A stretch of DNA of 34,268 nt from Pelargonium tetragonum (lineage: Eukaryota > Streptophyta > Magnoliopsida > Geraniales > Geraniaceae): the NCBI GenBank assembly GCA_036897445.1, contig JAYMTL010000172.1, positions 1-34,268 on the forward strand, written 5' to 3'. A model generated the notes under the pieces. The model was given only the letters and a program-made list of their open reading frames with translations. It was not told the origin of the DNA and did not search any database. Each line of letters begins with the position of its first letter. The stretch's first letter is position 1. The position numbers were made by a program, and so were the translations under genes. Of this stretch, positions 24,601-33,861 are shown in pieces.

Positions 24601-25380
24601 TCGTAAACATTCTTTTATACTAGTTATAAGACTAAGGAAATTTTAGAATATAGACTGACGGTCTTATGGATAAATAGCTAATCCTACATCGGATTTATTT
24701 ACAAATTGACTCTAAGATTTTAAAACCTAGTACTTAATATTTCAACTTAACTCCTATCCGTTGCCAGATACCCTTCTCTTCTATTAATTAATACGTTAGA
24801 CAAGATCACGATTAAGAAAGCCATATTAATAGCTGATTACTGCTGTAATAACGTGATTGAAAACTTAGAGACTTGACCAGCTAAAAGCAAGAAAATTCTT
24901 ATTATAACATTAGTTATATAAAGTTATCACAATATTTTCTATATATAATAAGAGTTCTTCCAAGGAAAAGAACTTTCGAATTTTTTCTAAGTCGAGAGTA
25001 TACTTGGGTTAGGTCCGGATTACTGATTAACAGTTAGATACCAGGGCTAAGTTATGGGGCCGTAAGATACTACATTAAGATAAAGAAAAGGATCCTATGA
25101 AGCTCTCTTTTTTGATACAAAAAGTTTAGATAAGTTTCAACTTCAGTAACATATCCCGCTTATAAAGGAATAAGTATACTAGAGCTAGCAAACAACTCTT
25201 TTTTAGTTACTAAATTATTTTGGATTTCTTGCTATAGTAAAGCGGAGAGTGCGTCTTCATGAGATAACAAGTTAAACTTCTACTTAAGACAAAAAGAAGG
25301 GGGAGTCTAACTAGAAAAATCTTGACATTTTTCCTAATGAATATCTAGCTTGTTTCAAAGGCGCAAAGCCCTCAATGTCT
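21661..25380. other. Gene-empty stretch
   Basis: 3.7 kb without a recognised gene, RNA, element head or unit module. Stop codons are dense in all frames and no long inverted or direct repeat stands out by eye. Confidence 0.5.
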
Positions 25381-25488
25381 TATGGTTATGGGTCTTGTCT
25401 TAACCTGTTTTATTGGGCTTCCTTGGCTTCTTTTAGGTTGCTAGGTATTAGTTTGTCTAGGATGAGTCTATAAGTCTCTATCTAACTA

Positions 25489-25590
25489 CCTCTTGCTCTA
25501 TGTCTTTATCAATAAGGAGGGGTTAGCCTTGTAGTGTAGGAAGGAGTCTCTCTGTACGACTGTAGCGATAGCGGAGGTAATGTAATTAAT
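25489..25590 (+). repeat. Hairpin element G
   Basis: cctcttgctctatgtcttta, tcaataaggagg, then a diverged middle (gtctctctgtacgactg), then gcggaggtaatgtaattaat. The head is one of the best matches to the consensus, while the CTTACCG part is not recognisable. The tail ends in the dispersed 14-mer. Confidence 0.55.
25576..25590 (+). repeat. Dispersed 14-mer, copy 4, at end of element G
   Basis: GGTAATGTAATTAAT. It sits exactly where other elements have GGTTAATG after GGAGG. This suggests the 14-mer is the tail of a subset of the hairpin elements and that isolated copies elsewhere are remnants. Confidence 0.5.
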
Positions 25591-25960
25591 AGGCAAATCT
25601 TAGGTATAATGACTAGAATACCCATCAATTGACTTACTTATTTCTTTCTTTTTTACTGACTTGTTGACTCGCTTTCTTGACTTTCGTAATAGCTGTACCT
25701 ATAACTTTCTTAGTAGGAGTAGTATTGTAGCTGCTATACTCTTCTTTTTGTTGCTAGGAGTTACTGTAGCTATTGTCTTAGTCTTTCCTGTCATTTAGTT
25801 TACTTGTTTTATTAGTTAAATTGCTTTATTCTATGTATTAGTTACTTTTTTATATGGGAGATTATTATACTAGATAGGCCCCTTTTAGGATTTTCAGGAG
25901 AGTCAAATATGACTAAAAAGGGTCCCGTAACTGCGAAACTAAATAGAGATTTTAGGAATT

Positions 25961-27560
25961 CTTTGTATTAAGCTGTGCTATTGGAAAGATCCTCTACTAT
26001 AACAAAGAGTGGTGCAACCCTGCTACTAGATGAGGGTTCTATGTAAAAGTCATAGCTTTTGTTTTGATGTAGTATTTTTGTACGTATCCGATAAATCGGA
26101 ATAACAGATACTCTTAGAGTTCCCAGAGGAGATTCCCTTTTACCTTTGAGTTGTATATTCCATCCTTAGGATAGAACTTTCTATTGTAGCTCTTAGTCTT
26201 AGTGGAGTTGAAGAAAGGATCGAACTCGAAAGAAAAGTGTACTAATTCCTCAGTTTGCTAAAACTCTATCTTTCTTAACTGTCGAGGGAAGGTGTTAATC
26301 CTGTTAATCCTAAATCCGAGTCTTAATTCTTAATGGAAAGTGAAAATTGCAGCTCTATAAGGAAGTCCAAAGCTCTTTGTATTCTATCTAGGTTGGTTGA
26401 ACTGTGGATATAGGTAACAGGATAGAATTTCTTTTTACTCAACTTCGGAATTGGTATTGCAAGGAAGTGTTGCAGGATAAGAGATGGATAAGAGGAGATT
26501 TCAGAGTAAAGAGTTACCGTTTAGTAGTTTAACAAAGTGTCAAATTGCCTGAGCCTTATTAGGTCTAAAGAGTTTAGGGGATTCTCTCGAGGAGTCTATG
26601 TACATTAAACCAGATACTTATTTTCGTCGTGTAGATACCTTTTTGAGATAGTTTATATAGTTTAGGTACAACCTTACAAATTGGTATTCTTGTAGTCTTG
26701 AGTAAATAGCCAAGCAAATAAAGGAAACAGAATCTCTTGTAAAGCTGTCCATGGAAATAAGTTTTGGATGCTAGGAAACTTCTCGTTAGTAACCTCTATA
26801 ATAGCTGGAACGGAAACTGATTCATTCTATATTTCCTTGAAAGCAGATTCCTGGGAACGCTCTGAATTGTAGCTCTTTTGACAGAGGGAATTGACGCTAA
26901 GGTAATGTAATTAATTGTATTTCTGTTGAGTTTTTCTGACCAATTGCTTTATAACCACTAGAAATCCACTAATTCTCTCTAAGCAGCATCTGTAAATACC
27001 CTTCTTCTTAGGACCAACTGAAAATCCCTCTAGTTTGTTGTTGTACCTTGTAAGTCAGTCTTGCACTTTCATTGCCAATGTCCTTGCGAGCCGAAGTCTT
27101 CTAAGCCGATGGTATAACATAAACGGATTTCTTACCGTTGAGTGAGTTATATTCCTAGTCTTTCTAGATAGTTTAGACTTTCTCTTAGTGGATAAACAGG
27201 ATTCTAGTCTATATGGGATAGATGGAAAGGGAGTTCATCCTCATACTAATCCTAAGTCTTTAATGGAAAGAAATTGAAGTCCCAAGTGTAGCTAATTGGT
27301 ATTCTTTGGTTCTTGGTTGGCTGCTAATGGAAACCAGGCTAGGCAGTATTGAAAGGAGTTATAGACATAAACCACATAAACCAGATTCTCTAACTCGGTT
27401 TTGTATTAGCTGCTAACATTAATGGAAAAGCTGGCATAGCAGGTAAATCAAGTCTAAAAATCATTCCTTACTTATAATGAGCCTGTTTTATATCTTCTGT
27501 ATTCCTTGGTTTTCCTTGACTTCGTTTTTTGATTTGAGCTAGACTTAGATTCGGTATTGG
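25961..27560. repeat. Mosaic of diverged repeats with patchy RIP-like bias
   Basis: Two colinear, indel-rich copies are visible. 26274-26460 and 27233-27400 share aatcctaa, cttaatggaaag, a ttctttggtt/ttctatctaggtt part and AACT(T)CGG-TTG-TATT. Indels are not multiples of three, so the shared sequence is not maintained as coding. Some lines (26701, 26821) have (CpA+TpG)/(ApC+GpT) above 1.5, others (26581) below 0.5. The minus strand has several moderately open frames, for example 25968-26165 (65 codons, containing GWNIQLKGKRESPLGTLRVS). That piece loosely recalls the end of ribosomal protein S3, but the match is too weak to call. Copy 5 of the 14-mer lies at 26901. No intact gene is seen. Confidence 0.4.
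26901..26915 (+). repeat. Dispersed 14-mer, copy 5
   Basis: GGTAATGTAATTAAT, preceded by gctaa. It has no hairpin element around it and is identical over 15 bases to copies at 25576 and 32219. Confidence 0.5.
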
Positions 27561-27795
27561 ACTTAGCAGCAGTAGGAGAGGGAGCAAAGGAGGCCTAGTC
27601 TTAGCAGGACAGTAGTAGGAGCAGGTAGGCGGTCTATACTACCTAGCTAAGAGGGAAAGATAGTAAGCAGCAGGGATGCATAAGCCTATAGGTAAGCCGG
27701 TGTAGCTATTATATTAGTATTAGTATGTATACTAGAAGTCTTGGTAGTTGCTTGTTGTTAGTTAGTGTATGCGCTATAAGGTTCATTCTTCAATA

Positions 27796-27890
27796 CCTTA
27801 TGAGCTTATCGATTGAGAAGATGCAGCCCTTATATGTATAAGAAGCGACCTTACCGCCTTCAAGTTTAAGGAGGTTGTTGTAGTGTAAGT
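27796..27890 (+). repeat. Hairpin element H
   Basis: cttatgagcttatcgattga at the head, then a diverged middle, gaccttaccgcc, ttcaagtttaaggaggttgt, and tagtgtaagtgaatt. CCTT and AAGG flank tcaagttt as a small stem matching the position of the stem in C and O. Confidence 0.6.
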
Positions 27891-28705
27891 GAATTGAATA
27901 GAGAGCACATGAGATAGCACACCAGTAGAGACGGATTCTGACGATTCTGCTTCTTCGGCTTACCTGACTTACCTGGAGTTACTTACTTCTTCTTTCCTTC
28001 TTATTTGTTTTAGAGTTTGAGTTAGACTTGTATTCTGTATCTTTGTACTAGCTTGAAGAAGGAGAGGCAAAGGGAGCAGCAGTAGACATAGTAGACTCGG
28101 TTGCAGCAGAAGCTATAGTAGGAGTGGGAGCAAGCCCTATACCCAACTTAGAAGGGAGGATAGTAAGCCAGTAGCAATAGATAGAGGTGTACTGGGATAC
28201 AGGCTAGTAGGGATTCCTGTAGTTATTGTATTAGTAGGTATATACAGTAGGTAGAAGGATGTATAGTAGGTGCTCTTTCATATAAGCTTGCCGTGCAGGG
28301 AATTCTTAAGGGGTTTAAGGTGCGAAGCCCTTATACTTATATTGTTGTTTATAGGAGGTATTCTTCATTGTACTCTTTGTTAGAGCCATACCTGCAACTA
28401 AGATCTTACTCTTATGAGCTACGCCCGTACTCTTCTTATTCTCTGGATTAGTTTTCTTCTTTTGTTGCTTTCTTAGAAGCGGAAGAAGAAGGAGGAGGGG
28501 ACGCTATTACAGTCTTAGCAGTAGGAGTCTTAGCCTTAGGATTCGGAGGAGAAGCAGATATACCTATCTTCTAATGGGGGAAGGTAGTACGCATGGGAAG
28601 TAGACTTATGGTGGGATTCCTTAGTGTAGCTATTATCTTATACTGTATAGTTTAATTGTTAGGTAGTGTACTAGTATGCTGCTGTTGCTCTTGTTTATAA
28701 GGTTT

Positions 28706-28800
28706 CCTCGGTGTACTATGCGTTTATCAGTAAGGAGGTAAGCTTGCTTTGTTGAAATAGTATCCATCTTATTTACAATACCTTCTAGTTTACGAGGTTG
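28706..28800 (+). repeat. Hairpin element J
   Basis: cctcggtgtactatgcgttt, atcagtaaggaggtaagctt, gctttgttgaaatagtatcc, atcttatttac, ccttctagtttacgaggttg. It carries the exact core GGAGGTAAGCTTGCTT seen in C and F. It shares ATAGTATC in the centre with K and L, so J joins the two subtypes. Confidence 0.65.
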
Positions 28801-29277
28801 TATGCATAGTAGTAATTATAGAGGGTAGGGATAATACACCTACAACTGAAACTGATTCTGACCTAGCTGATTTTGGCTTACTTGACGACTTGCTTGTTCT
28901 TTCTACTTCATACTCTATCTAAATCGATACCTGTATCTTAGTTCTTTTAGTTCTACGGGGAGCTGTACTGCCTATACCTATACCCCTCTTCTTCTTGCAG
29001 CCTTTAGCTAGTGTCTTCTTCTTCCGTCGTATAAGCTATAACTGTAGCTAATTTGTATCCTTCTTCTTGCAACTGGTTGTCTTACCTATTTTAGCTAGCT
29101 CTTCTAGTTATGGTTAGTTTGTTTTACTTTGTTATAATGTGTATAAGAGTATTTACTTTAGGAGGATATACTATACTGTATTATCTTAGTTGTTGTATGT
29201 ACTATAGAGGGAGGGCTTTGTATTAATTAAGTAGTATAGATTATGGTATATTATATATTAGTGTATATGGGTCTGGG

Positions 29278-29380
29278 CTCTTCTATGTGCTATGTAGCTT
29301 ATCAGGTGTATGCCTAGTTGGGAACAGGATAGTATCCCTCCTCAAGAGTAAACGTGAGTTTAGGAGGTTAGTGTATAAAG
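29278..29380 (+). repeat. Hairpin element K
   Basis: ctcttctatgtgctatgtag, cttatcaggtgtatg, a centre with GGAT-agt-ATCC (29327-29337), and agtttaggaggttagtgta. The AGGAGG after TTATC is replaced, but head, centre hairpin and the GTTTAGGAGGTTA part are clear. Confidence 0.6.
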
Positions 29381-29739
29381 TCTTTTGATAGTACATAGAT
29401 ACCGCTATACCAACCAATACATGCTAATTCTCTTAGTCTTCTTACTTTCTATACTTTACTTTCTATTTGTCTTTTTTTTAGTCTTATTCTTTGACTTAGT
29501 CTTTGTTCTTGTCTTTCTTTTCTTTCTTCTTTGTTTCTGTATATGCTGTATATGTACTCTTTGGTGATTAGGAGCTCTATTATTATATCTTATAGGAGAG
29601 ATAGGAGCATAAGCAAGAGTAGTAGTAAGAATAAGACCTATACCTACCTAACCTAATAGGAGATTCTTCTTTATTATAGTACTTTGATAGTCTTATAGGG
29701 TTCTTGTTTGTTGTTATTGTATGTGCTATAAGGTGTACT

Positions 29740-29845
29740 CCCTCAACGGGTTATGTAGCTTATTGATAGAGAGTATAGTTTCCTTAGATTGTCTTGATAG
29801 TATCAACCTTACCGACTGACACGGGGTGGGTGTAGAGCATTAGAA
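29740..29845 (+). repeat. Hairpin element L
   Basis: cctcaacgggttatgtagct, tattgatagagag, then the centre TTGATAGTATCAA (29794-29806), a perfect 6-bp palindrome around one base, then ccttaccgactg and gggtgggtgtag. The tail is diverged. Confidence 0.6.
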
Positions 29846-30329
29846 TAGACCATCTTACGCTATAACCTAAATCCCAGATTCTTTTATTCTTTTTCTTTCT
29901 TTCCTTTAATTGGTTTCATTGACTTACTTGTTTTATTCTTCTTATTCTTCTGTATCTGAGTCTTAGCAAACAAGAGGAGTAGTATAAGATAATTAGGGAG
30001 ATTCAGAGCTAGACCTATCTAACGGGGCTACCTAACTAACAGAGGATGTAGGGCATGGAACTTGTTGTAGCTATTGTAGCTATTAAATTATACTGTATTA
30101 AATAGTGTACTAGTTTATCATTGATAGCACAGGAATACGCATCAGCAAACACAGGCCTACTCGACCTAACTTCTTCTGACCTAGCCGGCTTATTTGACCT
30201 AACTGCCCTAGCTGAACTAACCAAGTTACTTGACTTTAGCTTTCCGTCTCTCTTTTTGTTACTTTTTCTCTCTTATTTAGCTAAGTGAAGTATAAAGTAG
30301 GAGGGGATAGGGTAAGATAAGAGAAACTC

Positions 30330-30930
30330 TAACAAATTTCTTTTTCTTAAGGTTTCTGCTTCCTCAATGGGATATATATTCAAATTAAGGAATTAGTGGG
30401 AACGAATCTACTCTTCTCCGCTCTCTGTAGCAATTCGAAAAGGGATACAAGAAAATCCTCGCTAAGGTTAAATTGGTCCCATAGGGAAACTAATCGATAC
30501 CCCAGCAGCGGATAAACAGCGCTCCAGATAGCAACATGGCATTGTTTGCCGGAATACCCCCAAGACTTAATGACCCAGATTAAGCTTCTCCTAAAAACCC
30601 ACTGCTTTTAGAGTCAAGACTGCTTCTTTTCAATTAATTGTTTTTCAGAAACTGACAAGGGGTACTGAAGGACCCTTGCAAAAGGGGTAGCATACTAGCT
30701 TTAGAGAACTTTCCAGAGTTGATTGAACATTTAAGGGAAGCTTTATATCTAATTACAAATTCTCTGCTTCGAGATTCATCTAATTCAAAATCTCTTTATC
30801 AAGTAAGAGCTTCCTTGTCAAACCTGCCTATTTCAGAAGAGTTTCTTACACTTTTGATGTTACATATGGCTTGGCTGGACTACTTTTTCGAAAACTGGAT
30901 ACCAATTCCCTAGCTAAAATGCACTTTATA
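30330..30930. other. Island without the RIP-like bias
   Basis: Lines at 30481, 30601 and 30721 have (CpA+TpG)/(ApC+GpT) of about 1.3 to 2.5 and TpA/ApT at or below 1, opposite to the surrounding sequence. It is also slightly richer in G+C (ccccagcagcggataaacag near 30500). It begins at the edge of the tandem cluster and fades by about 30950. This suggests a segment that never took part in the mutation process, such as single-copy sequence or a late insertion. It contains the open frame at 30656-30913. Confidence 0.45.
30656..30913 (+). pseudogene. Unidentified open frame in the low-bias island
   Basis: 85 codons are open up to a TAG at 30911-30913. There is no ATG near the beginning: the first possible starts are a TTG at 30719 and internal ATGs from about 30858. 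The translation is ordinary in composition, with amphipathic-looking stretches (LENFPELIEHLREALYLITN, then SEEFLTLLMLHMAWLDYFFE). I do not recognise a domain. It could be an exon or a broken piece of a real gene, since the island lacks the mutational bias seen elsewhere. Several frames of this length are expected by chance in a window like this. No consensus splice sites were confidently placed at its ends. Confidence 0.22.
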
Positions 30931-33850
30931 GGTTTCCTTATATATCGATCATACTTTTTCTAGAATCGAAGGCCGGTCCTATAATGGGTTTCTTACTTTT
31001 GCCGTAGGTCGATTTTGAACAAGCCGAAAAACCTGAGTCTCCTCTGCTGAATTTGAGACCCCTCTTTTGAAAAAAAAAAATTCCGTTTTTGTATAACTGT
31101 TAAAGTTAGTGCTTTTTGCGAATTAGAGTACTCCGAAACTCAAATCCCCTCAACCTTAAAGCTAGCCCGGTAATCTTTATCACTAGTTTACTTTAGTTTA
31201 TTTGTAGCCTTCCTGCTCTTGAAAGGCTGACTCGGATTATCCCCGTTCTTGAATTAAATAAAATCTCCTACTTCCTATTAGAGTTAGAGACCTATCAGCG
31301 AGACCCCTCGGCTTTTAATCCCTCAAATCCGGCTTATACAATAGACTCTTCGGGGTATACCTTGACCCAACAACTTAACTTAGTTACTTTGTTTCATTCC
31401 GCCGGGTTCAGCAATTTCTATACAAAAAGCCTTCTTCCATACCCCTGAATGAAATTGAATAGAGTACTCCGAACCTACATACCCTCTCTCTAGAGCTACC
31501 CCACCTCTATTCTTAAGGGCTTCACAACTTCTACTCTCTTACCTAAAACCTGTATCCCTGATTTCTACGTATCATTAAAAGCTAGGAACCCGCGTAAAAG
31601 TGTGTAATTATATAAAAAGCATTACAATTTCTTTATAGATCCTTGAAAAATCTTGTACTAGATAACCCTTGAAATTTTGTGACCCGACCCACTTCATCAC
31701 TCACTAGAGCCCCTTTTTAACCAAAATATAGAAAGACAGTAACTAAAAGGGTTACAATACTACAACACTATGTCTTAGTATTCAGACTAGGAAATCCACC
31801 TATCAGAATAGGCCCTTTACTCACCTCCTACTCTTCTTAGTCGTACCTTGTCGAGCTTGCCTCTTCAGATCTATACCTTCGTTGCGTACCCTATCGAAGT
31901 TTTGTTGCAACCAAAACTTCCCTACCCGCTCTTGCTTGAATTGAAGAAACTATACTATTAGATAGAGCCTATCAACTCGACTTTTCCTAAAAGAACTCAA
32001 ACATAGCTTATACAAAAGTTTCCAAAGGACCCTTGCCTCAACTTATCGACTTTGTTGTCCCACCTTGGAATTGGAAATAGAACTTTTCACTTGAATGTCC
32101 AGAAAACCAATCCCCTTTGAAAGCAAACCCAATCTAACTAGTAAAGTATACCCCATAAAACTACCTCATCAATTCTCAGTCAAAGAAAGGCTAATAAAAA
32201 AGGAAAAGAAAAAAGCAAGGTAATGTAATTAATACCTAACTTTTATATCTAGAATATCAAGTATCTGCTCTGTAGGTGACAATAAATCCCCCTTCTACTA
32301 GTTAGACCTAGAGCCTCCACCCCCTGGGTTTCCTTTCTAAACAATATATAACCTTGTAAACTTTCTTATAACTTACTGGGCGTCAAATTTCCTTGATTCT
32401 TCTATAAAGGTTTTTTTGTAATGATGGGAATTTAGTTTATGAATGCATTCGCTTGTAAGCAAAAGAATTTTCAGCGGGATACTCTTTTTATTTAGAAATG
32501 AAAGGGTACTTAAACTCAACTAATGCTAGGGTATTCCCGGTAGACAATAGACTTTTGTGAGAAAACTGGCATTATAGTTATTTGTAGTTAAACAGGACTG
32601 CTATGAATTAACAAGAAACTCGTTTGTAGCTCAATCTCCGGAAAGAATCCTTATATAGAGGAGGGGAGGACAGTCCCTTAAAAAGAAAGTCTAAGGTAAA
32701 GGCACTCTAGATTTTCAGTTAAGTGAAGGTTATACAACACGCGGGCTGAGGGAACCTAATACACAAGACAAATTCTAAGCTCGGGTATCAAAAAAGGGGT
32801 GTTCAGTTATATAGGGCTCTGAATTCGACACCAACCTTTATAATTAAATAAGCAGTAAAATGGCAAGTCATTTTAAAGAAATGGGGAAAAAAATCATACA
32901 CAAGAGGCTCTAAAAGTGCTAGCTATCTTTTTTGAACCCTTCACGTTGATTATTATATTAGTAATCCCTTATTAAACTGTTAACGTAAAAGGAGTTTTAG
33001 TATTGATCCTTTACTGCTACAGGGGATTCCTTTTAGAAAACAAAGTAAATGGGGGACCTCCTACTTCTAATACTTCTAATGTAGTTATAATTTCGTATTC
33101 AGGAATATAAAAAGAAAAGGAAAGATAATTGAGTGTCTGCTAATTCAAAATATACAAAGAGTAACTCTTGTGTATGTGTATATAGAGTATATCCGTGTAT
33201 TAAAGTTTTCTCTGAAATTGACTGCTGTTTGGTTTAGATTTATATCTTATATTCTTAATGAATAGTTGCCCTTAATTTGTGGACAAGATTCTAGGATCTC
33301 TTTCAGTGACACCTTATTCCGTGCACGTTCCTTGCAGTCTTAGTTATAGTCTTTAAAAAAACTCTTTGCTCTTTATATATATTAGTCTAGTTTCTTTCCT
33401 CTTTAGCAGCTTGAGTTCTTGATAGGCGCCTACTAAAGGAATTGGGGTGGGGAGATATAAGATTCTAGTTTCTCTACTCTTAACTTGATCAAAGAAGCTT
33501 TTACAATTAGCTCGTATTAAAAAAAGGGTCAATTCCTCTATCTAGGGTTTGCCAATTCCTATAGGTATTAAATGACTCCTCCGAAAAAGTCTCACTCAAA
33601 TGGAATTTGGTTTACGCCATCTCATCTTTAGAATCGTTACCACTAGAATTATACAGCTTATTAATGCACTTTTTAATTTAATGCAATTCCTGAAACTAAA
33701 AGGCTTAGTGGATGGCTACCCCTTATTTGGAGAAGGATAGTATCTATTTGACTTATTTGGTTTATATACTTGTGCATTTTAGTTTCTCCTTAATTAGTGC
33801 TTGCTTGGATCATCGAAAAGAGTTTTCTAAACATATCAAAAGGTCGGGTT
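30931..33850. other. Gene-empty stretch
   Basis: No RNA gene, hairpin element or identifiable frame. A run of A lies at about 31071-31080. The sixth copy of the 14-mer lies at 32219-32233, preceded by a purine-rich run (aaaaaaggaaaagaaaaaag). Confidence 0.5.
32219..32233 (+). repeat. Dispersed 14-mer, copy 6
   Basis: GGTAATGTAATTAAT following a purine-rich run. Identical to copies at 25576 and 26901, and not part of a recognisable hairpin element. Confidence 0.5.
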
Positions 33851-33861
33851 GGGATAGTTGA

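Larger units (their letters stand above)
25381..25960 (-). repeat. Repeat unit with element G
   Basis: Element G (25489-25590) is followed by a pyrimidine-rich stretch from 25631, gacttacttatttctttc. On the minus strand this gives an open piece 25634-25740 ending KASQQVSKKERNK and containing KKVIGTAITK. The GTAI motif and basic finish parallel the frame at the window start. Further along are gtaggagtagtattgtagct and gctaggagttactgtagct, the Ala/Thr-type module. Order is element, Lys-rich piece, Thr/Ala-rich piece, as in the 27.8-30.3 kb units. Whole-unit coding capacity is lost. Confidence 0.5.
27560..30310 (-). repeat. Tandem cluster of hairpin-headed units
   Basis: The clearest part of the family. 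Heads lie at 27796 (H), 28706 (J), 29278 (K) and 29740 (L), with a possible further start near 30113. Each head is followed on the plus strand by a pyrimidine-rich stretch, then an agcag/aggag-rich stretch with cctata(cct), then gta-gct-att-gta, then tgtgctata leading to the next head. On the minus strand the pyrimidine module gives short Lys/Ser/Thr-rich pieces: 27979-28041 (SNSNSKTNKKERRSK), 28448-28570 (NPKAKTPTAKTVIASPPPSS), 29884-29967 (AKTQIQKNKKNKTSKSMKPI), and a similar one near 29460-29535. The next module reads Ala/Pro/Thr-rich. The pieces are separate and broken, and no family is recognised. The basic, low-complexity composition recalls nucleic-acid-binding tails in general, which is inference only. 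Confidence 0.55.

Noticed and set aside
25968-26165. Minus-strand 65-codon frame with GWNIQLKGKRESPLGTLRVS, resembling the end of ribosomal protein S3.
   Set aside because: Only scattered similarity. The conserved pattern around the glycines and the final Gly-Lys-Val-Trp type ending is not met, and the upstream part cannot be followed. Frames of this length are common by chance here.
26215-26280. tRNA-like string on the minus strand (GTTCGATCC with a possible 7-bp outer stem AAGAAAG/CTTTCTT).
   Set aside because: The T stem does not pair, there is no room for normal D and anticodon arms, and the outer stem is low-complexity purine/pyrimidine.
27147-27464. A 105-codon minus-strand frame (ATG to TAA) open only if TAG is read as an amino acid, suggesting a chytrid or green-algal mitochondrial code (TAG = Leu).
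   Set aside because: At this composition roughly a dozen or more TAG-tolerant frames of this length are expected by chance. A different minus-strand frame over the same bases is nearly as open, and no mitochondrial gene is recognised. TAG excess is better explained by C to T change in CAG.
28345-28390. Possible further hairpin element head (tttataggaggtattcttca).
   Set aside because: Only TTTAT and AGGAGG match. The CTTACCG and tail blocks are absent, so it was not counted as a copy.
29385-29567. 60-residue frame of almost only Leu, Phe and Val, looking like a membrane protein.
   Set aside because: It is the plus-strand reading of the pyrimidine-rich module. The hydrophobicity comes from runs of ctt and ttt, and the opposite strand reads Lys-rich.
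30036-30224. 62-codon minus-strand frame with repeated Ser-Arg pairs.
   Set aside because: It starts at TTG inside a decayed repeat unit. The Ser/Arg repetition comes from the short-period tcaggtcag-like text of the unit. Not supported as a gene.
5224-30310. CRISPR-like array interpretation of the repeated hairpins.
   Set aside because: Spacing is hundreds of bases and irregular, repeats are diverged, inter-repeat sequences are related to each other, and there are no cas genes.
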